From a candidate division GN15 bacterium (GTDB lineage: Bacteria; Zixibacteria; MSB-5A5; GN15; FEB-12), in assembly GCA_014727815.1 (NCBI GenBank), contig WJMS01000079.1, forward strand, positions 1 to 32,304: a stretch of DNA of 32,304 bases. Reading direction: 5' to 3'. Shown here one piece after another: positions 20,529 through 29,590 of the stretch. The first letter of the stretch is position 1, and every line of letters begins with the position of its first letter. A program made the translations under genes and the position numbers. The notes under the pieces were generated by a model, which worked only from the letters and a program-made list of their open reading frames with translations, was not told where the DNA came from and made no database searches.

Positions 20529-21173
20529 ATGTTCAATCCGACCGTGCAATCGTATATACAGCAGCGTACCGGCGAGTTCGAGACGATCCCGGCCGAGCGC
20601 CGCGAGCGCCTCGGCGAGCTGGCCGGCTTTGTCGAGCAGCGCCTCGGGGCGGGCCAGACGGCGAAGCTGACGTTCATCTGCACGCACAACTCCCGTCGCA
20701 GTCATTTCGCCCAGCTCTGGGCGCGGGCCGCGGCCGACTACTTCGGTGTACCGGATGTGGCGACGTTTTCCGGGGGGACGGAGGCGACGGCGTTCAATCC
20801 GCGGGCGGTGGCGGCGATGCGCCGGGCGGGGTTTGTGATCGACCAGACTACCGACGATAGCAACCCCGTCTACGAGGTCCGCTACACCGACACGGCCAGG
20901 CCGATGCAGGCCTTTTCCAAAGTGTACAATGAGTTTCCCAATCCGGGCGAGGACTTCTGTGCGGTGATGACGTGCGGCGATGCCGACGCCAACTGCCCGG
21001 TGGTGCCCGGCGCCGCGCGTCGCGTGGCGATTCCGTACGAAGACCCGAAAAACTACGACGACACCGAGCGGGAGCAATCGGCCTACGATGAGCGGTGCGC
21101 ACAGATTGGCCGCGAGATGCTGTACCTGTTTTCGCTCGTGACTGTCAATAACGCTGAAAAGGAGCGCACATGA
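20529..21173 (+). CDS. arsC: LMW-phosphatase-fold arsenate reductase-like protein (thioredoxin-coupled type predicted)
   Basis: P-loop FICTHNSRRSHFAQLWA (CX5R) and VMTCGDADANCPVVPGA (CX6C), in an operon with arsR and acr3. Start chosen at ATG 20529 (MFNPTVQSYI); the ORF track starts at 20514. Confidence 0.8.
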   Translation: MFNPTVQSYIQQRTGEFETIPAERRERLGELAGFVEQRLGAGQTAKLTFICTHNSRRSHFAQLWARAAADYFGVPDVATFSGGTEATAFNPRAVAAMRRAGFVIDQTTDDSNPVYEVRYTDTARPMQAFSKVYNEFPNPGEDFCAVMTCGDADANCPVVPGAARRVAIPYEDPKNYDDTEREQSAYDERCAQIGREMLYLFSLVTVNNAEKERT

Positions 21174-21592
21174 ACACAGCCGTGAAGACCAAGCGGGTCA
21201 GCCGTCGGGCTGCCGGCGATATCGATACGACCACGGCTGCAGCATGGTTCAAGGCGCTTGGCGATGACAGCCGTCTGCGCATTGTCCTGGCGCTTCGCGA
21301 ACAGGAGCTGTGTGTCTGCCAGATTGTCGCCCTGCTGGAGCTGGCCAATTCGACGGTTTCGCAGCATTTGACGGTTTTGCGCAACGCCGGCTTGATCGAA
21401 AGCCACAAGCGCGGTCGCTGGGTGTACTATCGCCTGAGCGACGCTGCGGGCGGGCTGCAGGTTGGCCGCTCGCTCAGTCGGCTGCTCGATGCGGTAGCTG
21501 CCGGCGCCGACTGGCAGGACGACGGGCGTCGCCTCAAGCGTATTCTCAAGCTCGACCCGGAACAACTGTGCCAGATCACCTATCTCAGCTAA
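21170..21592 (+). CDS. arsR: ArsR/SmtB family repressor
   Basis: ALGDDSRLRIVLALREQELCVCQIVALLELANSTVSQHLTVLRNAGLIESHKRGRWVYYRL; CVC As(III)-site-like motif. 4-nt overlap with the preceding gene. Confidence 0.93.
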   Translation: MNTAVKTKRVSRRAAGDIDTTTAAAWFKALGDDSRLRIVLALREQELCVCQIVALLELANSTVSQHLTVLRNAGLIESHKRGRWVYYRLSDAAGGLQVGRSLSRLLDAVAAGADWQDDGRRLKRILKLDPEQLCQITYLS

Positions 21593-21616
21593 GTCACCAG
21601 GAACACCGGAGATTGT

Positions 21617-22699
21617 ATGAAGACACCAGCCGATAGTCCCAAGCGACTCAATTTCCTCGACCGCTATCTCACCATCTGGATTTTCGCCGCCATGGCAATC
21701 GGCGTGGCGACCGGGCATTTCTATCCCGGCATTGCCGGTTTCTGGGAGACGTTTTCGGTCGGCGCCACCAATATTCCGATTGCGGTCGGGTTGATTCTCA
21801 TGATGTACCCGCCGCTGGCGAAGGTGCGTTACGAGGAGATGGGCCGGGTCTTCCGTCACACGAAGATTCTCTTTCTCAGCCTGGTGCAGAACTGGGTGAT
21901 CGGTCCGATCCTGATGTTTGTTCTCGCGATCGTCTTTCTGGCCGGCTACCCGGAGTATATGGTCGGGCTGATCATGATCGGGCTGGCGCGGTGTATCGCC
22001 ATGGTGATCGTGTGGAACGACCTGGCCGATGGCGACCCGGAGTATGCCGCCGGGCTGGTGGCGTTCAACTCGGTCTTTCAGGTGATCTTCTATTCCGTCT
22101 TCGCCTGGTTCTTTGTCACCAAGCTGCCGCCGCTGTTCGGGCTGGAGGGGGCGGTGGTCAATGTCACCATGGGGCAGATCGCCGAGAGTGTGTTGATCTA
22201 TCTCGGTATCCCGTTCGTGGCCGGCATGCTCACCCGTTTCGTCTTCGTCAAACTGAAAGGCAAGGACTGGTACCATCGCGAGTTCGTACCGCGTATCAGC
22301 CCGATCACGCTGGTGGCGCTGCTGTTTACGATCCTGGTGATGTTCTCGCTCAAGGGTGAGCTGATCGTGAAGATCCCGCTCGATGTGGTCCGCATTGCGA
22401 TTCCGCTGCTTATTTACTTCGTGCTGATGTTCCTGGTCAGTTTCTTCATGAGCGTGAAAGCGAAGGCCGACTATCCACGTGCGACAACATTGAGTTTCAC
22501 GGCTGCTTCGAACAATTTCGAGCTGGCCATTGCGGTCGCGGTGGCGGTGTTCGGGATCAATTCCGGGGTGGCCTTCGCGGCCGTGATCGGTCCGCTGGTG
22601 GAGGTGCCGGTGTTGATTGCCCTGGTCAACGTGGCGCTGTTCTTCCGGCGGAAGTACTTCGGGCAAGCATCGGTGGAAGTCGCCCGGCCGGGCGCCTGA
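21617..22699 (+). CDS. acr3: ACR3 family arsenite efflux permease
   Basis: [98 protein letters not shown]. Confidence 0.96.
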   Translation: MKTPADSPKRLNFLDRYLTIWIFAAMAIGVATGHFYPGIAGFWETFSVGATNIPIAVGLILMMYPPLAKVRYEEMGRVFRHTKILFLSLVQNWVIGPILMFVLAIVFLAGYPEYMVGLIMIGLARCIAMVIVWNDLADGDPEYAAGLVAFNSVFQVIFYSVFAWFFVTKLPPLFGLEGAVVNVTMGQIAESVLIYLGIPFVAGMLTRFVFVKLKGKDWYHREFVPRISPITLVALLFTILVMFSLKGELIVKIPLDVVRIAIPLLIYFVLMFLVSFFMSVKAKADYPRATTLSFTAASNNFELAIAVAVAVFGINSGVAFAAVIGPLVEVPVLIALVNVALFFRRKYFGQASVEVARPGA

Positions 22700-22718
22700 G
22701 CGGCTGTGGTGTGATACG

Positions 22719-22747
22719 CGGGCGGGAGTCGGCAGGACTCCCGCCCG
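22719..22747. terminator. Strong hairpin between convergent genes, possible bidirectional terminator
   Basis: CGGGCGGGAGTC-GGCAG-GACTCCCGCCCG perfect 12-bp stem between the acr3 stop (22699) and the subtilase stop (22761). No clear U-tract on either side. Confidence 0.55.
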
Positions 22748-22760
22748 GTCCAAAGAACTG

Positions 22761-25700
22761 TTACTCGCACGGTTCCGGAGCAGGACCGCCGAGAAACAGG
22801 CTGTTTACCAGATAGGTCACATCGACCAGGTCAACATTTCCTTCCGGATCGCCATCGATATTGGCGGCCTCGAGACAGGGCGGGTTCGGGCCGCCGAGAA
22901 AGAGGTTGTTGACGAGATAGATGATATCGCTCAGATCGACGTTGTCATCGGGGTCATCGTCAACATTACCGCGCACCCGGCAGCACGACTCGCAGGCATC
23001 GCCGATACCGTCTTCGTCGCTGTCGATCTGGAGGGGATTGTACACCTCCGGACAGTTATCGCACGCATCGCCGACCAGGTCGTCGTCGGAGTCGATCTGC
23101 TCCGGATTGTACACATCACGACAGTTGTCGAAGCAATAGGTGAAGCCGTCGCCATCGCTGTCCGAGCTGTCACTGCACGTGGTCGGCAGGGCGCCCATAT
23201 CCGCGCGGGTGCCGTCGGGATCGTTGTACACGGGATCGGGATGACCGGCATTGATGCACGGTGATTGCTCCGAGAGGTTGAAGTCCTCGCCGGACAGGTC
23301 GACGAACATGGGATCCAGACTCAGTGAGCCCGGTCCGGGATCGATATGGTAGTAGTCGCCGGAGGCGTTCTGATAGGTGGTGTTGTAGTCGCAGATGGTG
23401 TTTTCCGAAGTGGCGACGAGAATCCCGAATCCGCCGTTGTTGAAGGCGACGATGTTGTTTCGGATCAGCGTATTGGGGCAGGCGCGAAGCGAGATTCCGG
23501 CGCCCGCGGTCTGGGCGGTGTTTCCCACTATCGTGTTACCGACGGCCGTGAAATTCGGACTTTCTTCTATCTTGAGGAAACTGCCCCCGGTCGGTCCTCC
23601 CGAATTGCCGTAGCCCAGGCAGCGAGTCACGGTCAGATTGGAAACACCCCAGGCGTAGATGGCGCCGTTGCCGACATTGTGTGCAAAGGTGCAGCGATCG
23701 ACCGTGATGTCGGAGCACTCCGTCAGGCGCAGGGCCCACGAGCCCTGATTTCCATTACCCGCAAATGTACAGTTCCGAAGGACCGTTCCGCTGCCCTCAC
23801 AGATTACCGCAACGATGGCATTGCTGAACTTGCAGTTGGTCAACGAGGGGGCGTTGCCCGAGTCAACTCTCACTGCCACCGTTCCGTCCGGGCACAAAAT
23901 CGTGAGGCCTGCTATAGACCCCGTGTACGAGGCATCCTGTGCGATACGCAGCGTCGAGTAGCCACTGCCCTCGAGAGTGAGCGTCGTCTGGTCCGGCCCG
24001 GCGGTACCGATCAGCGAGGGAGCGCCGCGACCGAATTCGATCGCCTCCGTATAGGTACCCGGCGCGAGCAAGATTGTATCGTAGCTGTTCGAAACAGCCA
24101 GCGCTTCCTGGATAGTGGCAAAGTCAGCCGGGACGTGCAGCATGTGCTCGAAGTCGGTATCGAAGGTCAAGTAGCGCCATTCGCCCCAGACACCGCCGTT
24201 GTTCAACCGTATCCTGAGGTAATAGGTGGTCAGGTCAGCCAGTGTCGCACCGGCATAGGCGGCCGCATGGGCCGACCCGGCCACCGGTCCGGTCGCCCAC
24301 ATTTCCGCCGCCGCCCAATCATCATCCGTCCCGACCTCAATTTCATACAGCGCTTGACCAGCAATGCTGGTATCGACGAAGGTCCAGTGCAGGGTCGGTG
24401 TCGGCTGCAGCACGGTTGTGAAAAAGCCATCGTCACCAAAGTGCAGATCGTTCGCAAACGGAAACTCAAGGCCGCCCCAGTCCTCCCCGGTCTCTCCGGC
24501 AGTGGCGTTGAGCCGCTTGTTGTACCGCCACATGTAGACATCCGATGGCGTGGAATTGTACGGGACATCGTCGAAGCGATGCATCACCAGTCGTCCCCGC
24601 TTCTGAGTGGCGCCGTCGATACACGGCGCCACCACATCGAGAAAACCATCACTATCGAAATCGCCAAGAGTGGGAACGTGGCCACTCAGGTTGGAGGCCG
24701 GCGTTGCGGCGGTCATGGGAAAGCCCGTCAGCGGCTCGCCAAGCGTTGAGAATGCCTGCAGGCGCACGGTCGGATTGGCATTGTTGTAGTCGCGGATGAA
24801 CAAGCTCAGGACATCCCGCTCGCCGTTGCCGGAAATGTCTCCCACGAGGGCATGTTCGACGATGCCCGGAGTCAAAGGCGAGGCAAACAGGCCCGACGTG
24901 GTCGTGTCACCGAGGTAGGACGACCCGTCGACATTCCACGCTCGCAGTGTGCCCTCGTAGGAGCAGAAGTACTCCAACTCACCGTCGTCATCGATATCCG
25001 TAAAGACCGGCATGCTGAGAATCGAGTATGGATATGCCGCCACAATGCCGGTTTCGTGCGGCCAGCCGGGGACCGGTTCAAGGCCGTAGTCGAACGCGTA
25101 GACATACCACTCGCCGCCGATCGACCAGGGATATGTCAGGCTCTGCTCCGCTCCCGTCACCACCAGTTCGAGCAGGCCGTCATTATCGACATCGGCTGCC
25201 GACAGGTGGGCGTGTACCGGCTGGATCGGGTTGATATCCGGTATGAGCCGGATCGAGTCCTGCGGACAACCGTCGATATCGAACCAGGTCAGCCACGGAC
25301 CGATGGCATACATTTCACAGTACCCGTCGCCGTTCAAATCAGCGGGCAGGAACTGCTCATAGACGCCTGGGGCGCCCCCGGTTGGGCTGCCGCACCAGGG
25401 CCGCAACGTGCCATCAGCATTGAACACGAAGCAATTGCTGGCATTCGTGTAGAGGTCAAACCCGGCGTCGTAGTGGATTTCATCCAATCCGTCATTGTCC
25501 ATGTCTCGCAGGAATACGGTCGGAGAAAGAGCCGCCAGTTCAATGGTACGATAGCTATCGGTCGGGCCGTTGTTGAGCAGGACACTGGTCAGGCCGACAC
25601 TCGAGCGGTAGATGAACAATGACACGCCCGCGACGACCACGAAGTCCTCGTAGTGATCGTAATCCAGTCGGCCGACGGCGACAGGCGCCACACGGAAGTC

Positions 25701-27962
25701 CAATCCGGGAAGGCTGGGCACACCGCTTGTCTGGATGGTGCCGTCATGATTGACGAACAGCAGGCCCGATTCCGTACCAAACATCAGTTCGACCTGACCA
25801 TCCTGATCCACATCAGCATAGCTGACGACTCGTCCGAGCCTGTCCTCGAAATCGAGCGTCCAGCCATCCGGCGAGCTAAACGGTGACTTGGTGTACAACA
25901 GCAATTGATCCTCCTCCGCCAGACCGCTGTCATCGAAGACTCGGAGGCGGACGGTGGTGGCGCCGTCGGGAAATTGCGAAGCGTCGACGGACGTCAGCAC
26001 CTCATCCGCCGCAGGAATCGACCGCGTGGCCAGGGTGACCCAGGTAGCCGGACTGGCGCCGGCGCCGTAATCGATGATGGCATGGCTGAAGTCGGGGCAG
26101 TGGGCTGAGCCGCGAAGTTCTACCAGACCGTTGACGCTGTCGTTCGGGTTCGGCGAGGTGAACTCCGCCACCGTGGTTCCGGTCACGAATACCCGGATGC
26201 GGTCGAGATTGTCTTCACCAACGCGGAGGCGGATGTCATACTCTCCCGGCGCCAGACCGCTGCAGTCCAGGGCGCCGAGCAGACCGTTGGTGACGGGTGT
26301 TGTAGAACCGAAAAAGGTCGTCCAGTTGTCGGTGCCCAGCGGGGCGTATTCCATCACCAGTTCGGCAAAATCACTGCCGTCGGCGGTACCAATAAAATTG
26401 GCGGTACCCGACAGTACGGTGAAGTTTCTCGGGCTGGTGATGACTGTACGGGTATCGGGTGTGGCCGCGAGGGCCGCGGCAATGTTAATGCGGCCCCAGC
26501 CGGAATACTGGTCCCAGCCGGGGTAGTCATCACCGACGCCGTACGGGTCGACCAGGTCGTCGGCGGTTGTTTCGATGATCTCGCGGACTCGCGCCCGGGT
26601 CAGCCCGGGCGAGACGGCGCGTATGGCGGCGGCCACGGCGGCGGCGTGGGGCCCCGCCATACTTGTCCCGGAGGCCAGGTAATAGTGATCGTCGATGATG
26701 TGGACATCCGGTTCCGGATTGGCGCCGCCATCGTACATGTCGGTGCCCCCGGCTCGTAGTGACAGGACCGATTGCCCCGGAGCACACACGCTGATGAATT
26801 CGTTGTACGTCGAGAAGTAGGTGACCTGATCGAGATCGTTGGTGGCGCCCACGGCCATCACCTCGGCGAAACAGGCCGGGTATTGAATCTCATAGTCACT
26901 GTCGTTGCCGGAGGAAGCGATCAATACGACGTTGTTGGCCGCCGCGTAGCCGAATACATCGAGCATCAAGTCGGTGGGTGAGAGACCGCCGAAACTCATG
27001 CTGATCACATCGGCGCCGTTGTCGACCGCATACACCATTGCACCGGCAACGACCGAATAGGTCATCACCGGACTGATCTTGAGCGCCATGACACGAACAT
27101 CGGGAGCAGCTCCGGCCACCCCGGCCCCGTTGCCGGTAACGGCGCCGACGATACCGGCGCAGTGGGTGCCGTGACCGAACGTATCATCGGGATCATTATC
27201 TCCCTCGGGTGGGATAGCGAGTACATCTCCGGCGATGTCATAACCGACATAGTCGTCGACATAGCCGTTATTGTCGTCGTCCAGTCCATTGTCCGGAATC
27301 TCCCCCTCGTTGTGCCAGAGGTGTGGAGCCAGGTCGGGGTGATCCAGGTCGAGCCCGCTGTCGAGAATCGCCACTATCGTGGTTACGGTCTGGTCGGGCG
27401 GGGTCGTGAAGACTTCATGGGCATCGATATCCCCATCCGGCGTGCCACTGACCAGCGCCAGGGTGTCGTTGTTCGCACCCGGCAGTCGCTCGACGTGGTA
27501 GTGCGGCTGGCCGTTGTTGTGCAGACTCCACTGGTGCGGATACAGCGGATCGTCGGGCGTGTCGAGGAAATACACGTACCCATCGGGAACGGCATACTCG
27601 ACCTCGGGCAGGCGCGCATACGCCTCGGCCATCGCATCCAGGTCGGCATTCCGTCCCGGCGCCAGTACGTACACGTGCGCCAGCGGATTGTCCGACGATT
27701 TCACGGCGGCCGGCTCGAGCAGTTTCCACTGTTGTTCCACGGCGTATCGGTCGTGCAGGGCGTCGACCGTGGCTATTCCGGTCCGGGGCAGGCTTTTGTC
27801 GTGGTGCTGCCTGACCGGCGCATCGGGGTGGAACTTGATGATAAGTTGATTCGGTTGACGCGGCTCTGGCGAGGTCGCCTCCGGCCACAAGAGAGCGGCG
27901 CTGTCTGGAGCCAGCAGGGTCGCAAGCAACAACGTCAGCAGCAGAACATGACGGATCCGCAT
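22761..27962 (-). CDS. Secreted multidomain S8 subtilase with FG-GAP/VCBS repeats, right-handed beta-helix, thrombospondin type-3 repeats and C-terminal dockerin-like domain (1733 aa)
   Basis: Signal peptide. Catalytic Asp [16 protein letters not shown], His [14 protein letters not shown], Ser [23 protein letters not shown] motifs ([72 protein letters not shown]). Beta-helix [29 protein letters not shown]3 [58 protein letters not shown]. Paired dockerin repeats. Confidence 0.95.
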   Translation of the reverse strand: MRIRHVLLLTLLLATLLAPDSAALLWPEATSPEPRQPNQLIIKFHPDAPVRQHHDKSLPRTGIATVDALHDRYAVEQQWKLLEPAAVKSSDNPLAHVYVLAPGRNADLDAMAEAYARLPEVEYAVPDGYVYFLDTPDDPLYPHQWSLHNNGQPHYHVERLPGANNDTLALVSGTPDGDIDAHEVFTTPPDQTVTTIVAILDSGLDLDHPDLAPHLWHNEGEIPDNGLDDDNNGYVDDYVGYDIAGDVLAIPPEGDNDPDDTFGHGTHCAGIVGAVTGNGAGVAGAAPDVRVMALKISPVMTYSVVAGAMVYAVDNGADVISMSFGGLSPTDLMLDVFGYAAANNVVLIASSGNDSDYEIQYPACFAEVMAVGATNDLDQVTYFSTYNEFISVCAPGQSVLSLRAGGTDMYDGGANPEPDVHIIDDHYYLASGTSMAGPHAAAVAAAIRAVSPGLTRARVREIIETTADDLVDPYGVGDDYPGWDQYSGWGRINIAAALAATPDTRTVITSPRNFTVLSGTANFIGTADGSDFAELVMEYAPLGTDNWTTFFGSTTPVTNGLLGALDCSGLAPGEYDIRLRVGEDNLDRIRVFVTGTTVAEFTSPNPNDSVNGLVELRGSAHCPDFSHAIIDYGAGASPATWVTLATRSIPAADEVLTSVDASQFPDGATTVRLRVFDDSGLAEEDQLLLYTKSPFSSPDGWTLDFEDRLGRVVSYADVDQDGQVELMFGTESGLLFVNHDGTIQTSGVPSLPGLDFRVAPVAVGRLDYDHYEDFVVVAGVSLFIYRSSVGLTSVLLNNGPTDSYRTIELAALSPTVFLRDMDNDGLDEIHYDAGFDLYTNASNCFVFNADGTLRPWCGSPTGGAPGVYEQFLPADLNGDGYCEMYAIGPWLTWFDIDGCPQDSIRLIPDINPIQPVHAHLSAADVDNDGLLELVVTGAEQSLTYPWSIGGEWYVYAFDYGLEPVPGWPHETGIVAAYPYSILSMPVFTDIDDDGELEYFCSYEGTLRAWNVDGSSYLGDTTTSGLFASPLTPGIVEHALVGDISGNGERDVLSLFIRDYNNANPTVRLQAFSTLGEPLTGFPMTAATPASNLSGHVPTLGDFDSDGFLDVVAPCIDGATQKRGRLVMHRFDDVPYNSTPSDVYMWRYNKRLNATAGETGEDWGGLEFPFANDLHFGDDGFFTTVLQPTPTLHWTFVDTSIAGQALYEIEVGTDDDWAAAEMWATGPVAGSAHAAAYAGATLADLTTYYLRIRLNNGGVWGEWRYLTFDTDFEHMLHVPADFATIQEALAVSNSYDTILLAPGTYTEAIEFGRGAPSLIGTAGPDQTTLTLEGSGYSTLRIAQDASYTGSIAGLTILCPDGTVAVRVDSGNAPSLTNCKFSNAIVAVICEGSGTVLRNCTFAGNGNQGSWALRLTECSDITVDRCTFAHNVGNGAIYAWGVSNLTVTRCLGYGNSGGPTGGSFLKIEESPNFTAVGNTIVGNTAQTAGAGISLRACPNTLIRNNIVAFNNGGFGILVATSENTICDYNTTYQNASGDYYHIDPGPGSLSLDPMFVDLSGEDFNLSEQSPCINAGHPDPVYNDPDGTRADMGALPTTCSDSSDSDGDGFTYCFDNCRDVYNPEQIDSDDDLVGDACDNCPEVYNPLQIDSDEDGIGDACESCCRVRGNVDDDPDDNVDLSDIIYLVNNLFLGGPNPPCLEAANIDGDPEGNVDLVDVTYLVNSLFLGGPAPEPCE

Positions 27963-28286
27963 GGTGAAACTCCTTATGGCCGTTGGGCCGTTTGCCCGGA
28001 GGTTACCCGAGCAGGGGCAGGTACCCTGAGCTATTGATGGGCTTTTGTGTATGCTGTCGATCTATGTCGAGTTTGTGCATTCCGACAAGTATCTTCGAGG
28101 AAGGGGCGCCGCCGGAGACGATTCGATCGGCCGCTTGTCTCCTCCCGTTCATGAATCTTATTTCCTGTCTATCCGCAATCTTGCATTACTCGGCGGCAAA
28201 ATGCGATTTCATGCTCCTTTTTATTGACTCGGGTGCTGTTGCTCTCTATGGTTGCCGCGAACAATCATGAAACCGGAGCGGGGGAC

Positions 28287-28823
28287 GTGACGCTCAAGAC
28301 CCTGTTCGATCGCGCGCGGAGCGGTGATACTGCCGCCGAGGAAGAGATGTTTGCCTATCTGCGTGCAAGATTTACATTCATTGCGAAAAGAAGAGTACGT
28401 GAGGGTGATGCCGAGGACATTGCCCACGAGGCCTGCATGACGGTGCTGGACCGGTATCGGGCGCTTGCGCCGGATACGGAATTCGAAGCCTGGGCCTACC
28501 GCGTGCTGCGCAACAAGATCGGCAACTACCTGCGGCACGGGGCGGTGCGCCGTCGCTATGACGCATCCCCGGACGCCCCGGACAGCCTCGGCAAAGGGCG
28601 GGCAACCGATCCCGACACGGTCCTGACCCTGGTTGAGTGTCTGCGGCGGCTGGTTCGGACACATCCGCGATACGCGCGCGTCCTGAACCTGCATCATCAC
28701 GGCTACGACAGTGAGGAGATCTGTCGTCGGTTGGAAATCAGTCGAAGCAACCTGTACTCGATGCTCAGTCGGGCGCGGGCGCTGCTCACCGAATGTATTT
28801 TCGGAACGGGAGATGACAAGTGA
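28287..28823 (+). CDS. ECF-type RNA polymerase sigma factor
   Basis: Sigma2-like LFDRARSGDTAAEEEMFAYLRARFTFIAKRRVREGDAEDIAHEACMTVLDRYRA...FEAWAYRVLRNKIGNYLR and sigma4-like LRRLVRTHPRYARVLNLHHHGYDSEEICRRLEISRSNLYSMLSRARALL. GTG 28287 with GGAG 8 nt upstream preferred over the TTG at 28224; ATG 28248 is an alternative. Confidence 0.88.
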   Translation: MTLKTLFDRARSGDTAAEEEMFAYLRARFTFIAKRRVREGDAEDIAHEACMTVLDRYRALAPDTEFEAWAYRVLRNKIGNYLRHGAVRRRYDASPDAPDSLGKGRATDPDTVLTLVECLRRLVRTHPRYARVLNLHHHGYDSEEICRRLEISRSNLYSMLSRARALLTECIFGTGDDK

Positions 28824-29509
28824 GCGAACGTTGTATCGATACCGAAACGGGCAACCTGCTGCACGGGTATGAACTGGGGCTGCTGACCGATGATGAAACC
28901 GGCCGGTTCGAAGAGCACCTGCTGTCATGCGAGTACTGCTTCGCGGAGTTGAAGCGCTTCGAAGAGCAGTCCCGGCTTCTCCAATCACCGGCTGTTGTGG
29001 GCGTTGAGCGTATCGCGTCGGAGGTTGAGGCAGCAGTCGACGAGTCACTGGGCGAGCGTCTCAAACGCTGGTTGTGGCCGGAGACACCCATCCTGTACCG
29101 CCCGGCCCTGCTGCTCGTCATCATCCTGCTTCTGTTGTATCCGGCATACCTCGGTCTCTTCCGGCAAGATGCACGGTTGGCGGTGCGCCCGGTAGCGGAA
29201 CTCTCGCTGCTGCCGACACGTTCGAGCGGCGCCGAAGCACCGGTGGTTGGCGCCGGGCAACCGGTGGTCATCGAGTTCGTGTGTTACGACAGTCAGCCGG
29301 GGCAGCCTTACCGCGTTCGCATTCTCGATGAGCGGGGGGAAGTAGTCTATGGAATCGATGAGTACCGGGGTTTCGATAAGTACGAGACCGGTCGCCTGCT
29401 GCTTGGGGCTGATCGGCTTCGTCCGGGCGCCTATCGCCTGGTGGTTGACGACTTCCTGACAAAGCCGCCCCGCTTGCTTCACGAATACGCATTCCAGATC
29501 GCCCCCTGA
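28820..29509 (+). CDS. Membrane zinc-finger (ZAS/zf-HC2) anti-sigma factor with exported C-terminal domain
   Basis: HxxxCxxC motif in FEEHLLSCEYCFAELKRFEE; single TM ILYRPALLLVIILLLLYPAYLGLF; about 115-aa C-terminal domain. GTGA overlap with the sigma factor stop. Confidence 0.85.
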   Translation: MSERCIDTETGNLLHGYELGLLTDDETGRFEEHLLSCEYCFAELKRFEEQSRLLQSPAVVGVERIASEVEAAVDESLGERLKRWLWPETPILYRPALLLVIILLLLYPAYLGLFRQDARLAVRPVAELSLLPTRSSGAEAPVVGAGQPVVIEFVCYDSQPGQPYRVRILDERGEVVYGIDEYRGFDKYETGRLLLGADRLRPGAYRLVVDDFLTKPPRLLHEYAFQIAP

Positions 29510-29553
29510 TCGGCCGCGCGGTTTCGCGCGTCAAGAGCCGACGCACCTGATTA

Positions 29554-29582
29554 TTGCCGTATACCACTCGGGCGGGTATATT
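29554..29582 (+). promoter_or_regulatory. Candidate promoter for the TPR-CHAT gene
   Basis: TTGCCG-N17-TATATT; the -10 ends 8 nt before the ATG at 29591, and no SD-like sequence is visible. Confidence 0.35.
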
Positions 29583-29590
29583 ATGGGTGC

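Noticed and set aside
21083-22753. 556-aa minus-strand ORF spanning the whole arsenic operon
   Set aside because: Antisense to three well-supported genes. His/Asp/Arg/Gln-rich composition typical of reverse-strand shadow ORFs in high-GC DNA; no recognisable domain.
22990-23130. Near-repeated DNA blocks containing GGATTGTACAC
   Set aside because: Explained by tandem thrombospondin type-3 protein repeats inside the subtilase, not a DNA-level element.
23346-24749. 467-aa plus-strand ORF opposite the subtilase (also 24852..25622 and 27162..28037)
   Set aside because: Codon-bias shadow ORFs antisense to a coherent multidomain protein; no domain-like features.
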